Shown in pieces: positions 63,119-64,000 of a stretch of 64,000 bases of DNA; within the stretch, counting starts at the first letter, position 1, and each line of letters opens with the position of its first letter. The translations under genes and the position numbers were made by a program. A model generated the notes under the pieces. That model was not told the DNA's origin, ran no database searches, and saw only the letters and a list, made by a program, of their open reading frames with translations. The DNA is from Balneolaceae bacterium (GTDB lineage Bacteria; Bacteroidota; Rhodothermia; Balneolales; Balneolaceae), in the NCBI GenBank assembly GCA_009711805.1, contig VEMX01000048.1:1-64000 (forward strand), given 5' to 3'.

Positions 63119-63163
63119 AGCTTTGAAAAAACCAGACATTGGCAAAAGACCGTTTTGCAAAGC
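63119..63163 (-). repeat. AGCTTTG-ended repeat, copy D (internally deleted)
   Basis: Only the two ends of the repeat remain: AGCTTTGAAAAAACCAG on one side and GCAAAAGACCGTTTTGCAAAGC (hairpin end, 63142-63163) on the other. The roughly 90-bp middle present in copies A-C is missing. The orientation is the same as copy C. It lies in the leader of the BI-1 family gene. Confidence 0.7.
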
Positions 63164-63234
63164 CTTCTTATAATAAAACCCGGACTCTAAAGTTTACATG
63201 AACTTGATGAAGACGGATTAAATAAAAAATAAGC

Positions 63235-63930
63235 ATGAATACACATCAATTATCAGCACAGGAAGTAGAATCGATACAGGCCAGTTTTATTAATAAGGTA
63301 TATGGCTGGATGTGCCTTGCCTTAACCATTACAGGTTTTGTAGCCTTGCGTGCACAAAGTTCAGAAATGTTGATGAACATATTGGCAGGGAATCAACTTC
63401 TGTTTTTTATGATTGTGATAGCTGAATTAGGGTTAGTAGTATGGCTTAGCCGGTCTATTGATCATATGACGTCTAATAAAGCAGTCGCTTTATTTTTACT
63501 GTATTCAGCCCTGAACGGACTTACCTTCTCTATACTGTTCCTTGTATATACTTCGGCGTCTATAGCATCTACGTTCTTTATCACAGCCGGAACCTTTGGC
63601 GCTACCAGTGCTTATGGCTATTTCACCCAAAAGGATCTGTCTTCCTGGGGAAATATTTTATTTATGGGGTTGATTGGTATCATTATAGCCAGTGTGGTAA
63701 ATATGTTCCTGGCCAGCGAAGCCCTGTATTGGATGATAAGTTATGCAGGTGTTTTACTGTTTGTAGGACTTACTGCATATGATACTCAGAAGATCAAAAA
63801 ATTGAGCCTTCAGATAAAAAAAGACTCAGAAGAAGGCCGGAAAGGTGCTATTATGGGGGCTCTTACTCTTTATCTCGATTTCATCAATATGTTCATCTTT
63901 ATGCTGAGAATTTTTGGTAACCGGAGATAG
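63235..63930 (+). CDS. Bax inhibitor-1/YccA family membrane protein
   Basis: This 231-residue protein has seven hydrophobic segments, with the typical ASFINKVYGWMCLALTITGFVA start and the GLTFSILFLVYTSASIASTFF and AYDTQKIKKL segments. The C-terminus IMGALTLYLDFINMFIFMLRIFGNRR is the hallmark of the family. Bacterial members (YccA, YbhL, BsYetJ) are linked to FtsH modulation or calcium leak; the role here is not shown. Confidence 0.94.
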   Translation: MNTHQLSAQEVESIQASFINKVYGWMCLALTITGFVALRAQSSEMLMNILAGNQLLFFMIVIAELGLVVWLSRSIDHMTSNKAVALFLLYSALNGLTFSILFLVYTSASIASTFFITAGTFGATSAYGYFTQKDLSSWGNILFMGLIGIIIASVVNMFLASEALYWMISYAGVLLFVGLTAYDTQKIKKLSLQIKKDSEEGRKGAIMGALTLYLDFINMFIFMLRIFGNRR

Positions 63931-63950
63931 TAACCGGTCTGAATACTCCA

Positions 63951-64000
63951 CTATTCCAAAATACCCTTCAACTCAGATTCATTTAAAAAGCGTCCATTTT
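63951..64000 (-). CDS. C-terminal tail of a convergent gene (partial)
   Basis: On the minus strand, an open frame entering from the right edge ends at a TAG (63951-63953) with the last visible residues NGRFLNESELKGILE. It converges on the BI-1 gene. The peptide looks like a natural C-terminus, but 15 residues are too few to assign a family. Confidence 0.4.
   Translation of the reverse strand, partial: NGRFLNESELKGILE

Noticed and set aside
1-64000. tRNA, rRNA, CRISPR array, prophage, toxin-antitoxin pair
   Set aside because: All gaps were read for cloverleaf-like segments, repeat-spacer arrays, integrase or toxin genes; none was convincing by eye.

Overview
The window looks like an ordinary chromosomal stretch from a Gram-negative member of the Bacteroidota/Balneolota (FCB) group. 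The evidence is a complete SprA (type IX secretion translocon, 2415 residues), a DUF1501 protein ending in a type IX sorting domain with the NYPNPFNP signature, a GldE-like protein, short gene spacings with weak Shine-Dalgarno sites, classical menaquinone genes, and outer-membrane biogenesis genes (lnt, LptF/LptG permeases, TorF-like porin). The style resembles Balneolales (inference). I see no rRNA, tRNA, CRISPR array, prophage or intact insertion sequence.

Layout. 0.2-5.6 kb, minus: DUF1800 - DUF1501 (Tat signal plus T9SS tail) - two tandem WG-repeat lipoproteins, spaced as one operon. 6-14.5 kb, plus: AI-2E transporter, ssb, gldE, murB, M48 lipoprotein protease and purB, with a minus-strand porin. 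14.5-18 kb, minus: menA-menC-menE. 18.2-20.4 kb, plus: type II glutamine synthetase, an unlisted 57-residue membrane protein coupled to a CsaA-like gene, and a DUF2141 protein. 20.4-22.9 kb, minus: ECF sigma factor - one-TM protein - beta-helical DUF4097-type protein. 23-26.2 kb: orphan MacB-type permease and small secreted or cytosolic proteins. 26.3-31.1 kb, minus: menF-menD-menH-menB. 31.2-35.5 kb: cystathionine beta-synthase-like enzyme, DUF3467 and two LptF/LptG permeases. 35.7-43 kb: sprA. 43.3-54.2 kb: housekeeping genes (lnt, rsmI, DEAD helicase, hisI, yidD, cysS, folE) plus an LCIB-type carbonic-anhydrase-like protein. 54.5-56.3 kb: membrane-anchored MutS-family ATPase. 57-63 kb, plus: a second ECF sigma - anti-sigma (TM plus HEAT) - DUF4097 - DUF4097 - DUF5916 module. 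63.2 kb: BI-1 family protein, then the tail of a convergent gene.

How it fits together. Seven men genes in two operons cover chorismate to demethylmenaquinone, except the DHNA-CoA thioesterase; the final methyltransferase is also absent here. SprA, the T9SS-tailed DUF1501 protein, Lnt and the Lpt permeases point to heavy investment in the envelope. Two separate ECF sigma/anti-sigma/DUF4097 modules suggest a duplicated envelope-sensing design, and this is my best candidate for an under-described system.

Between genes are two families of small non-coding repeats: four copies of an AGCTTTG-ended element (three about 130 bp, one internally deleted to 45 bp), and a 236-bp fold-back element with 18-bp inverted ends starting TTAA, whose solitary ends sit exactly on the stop codons of menB and hisI.
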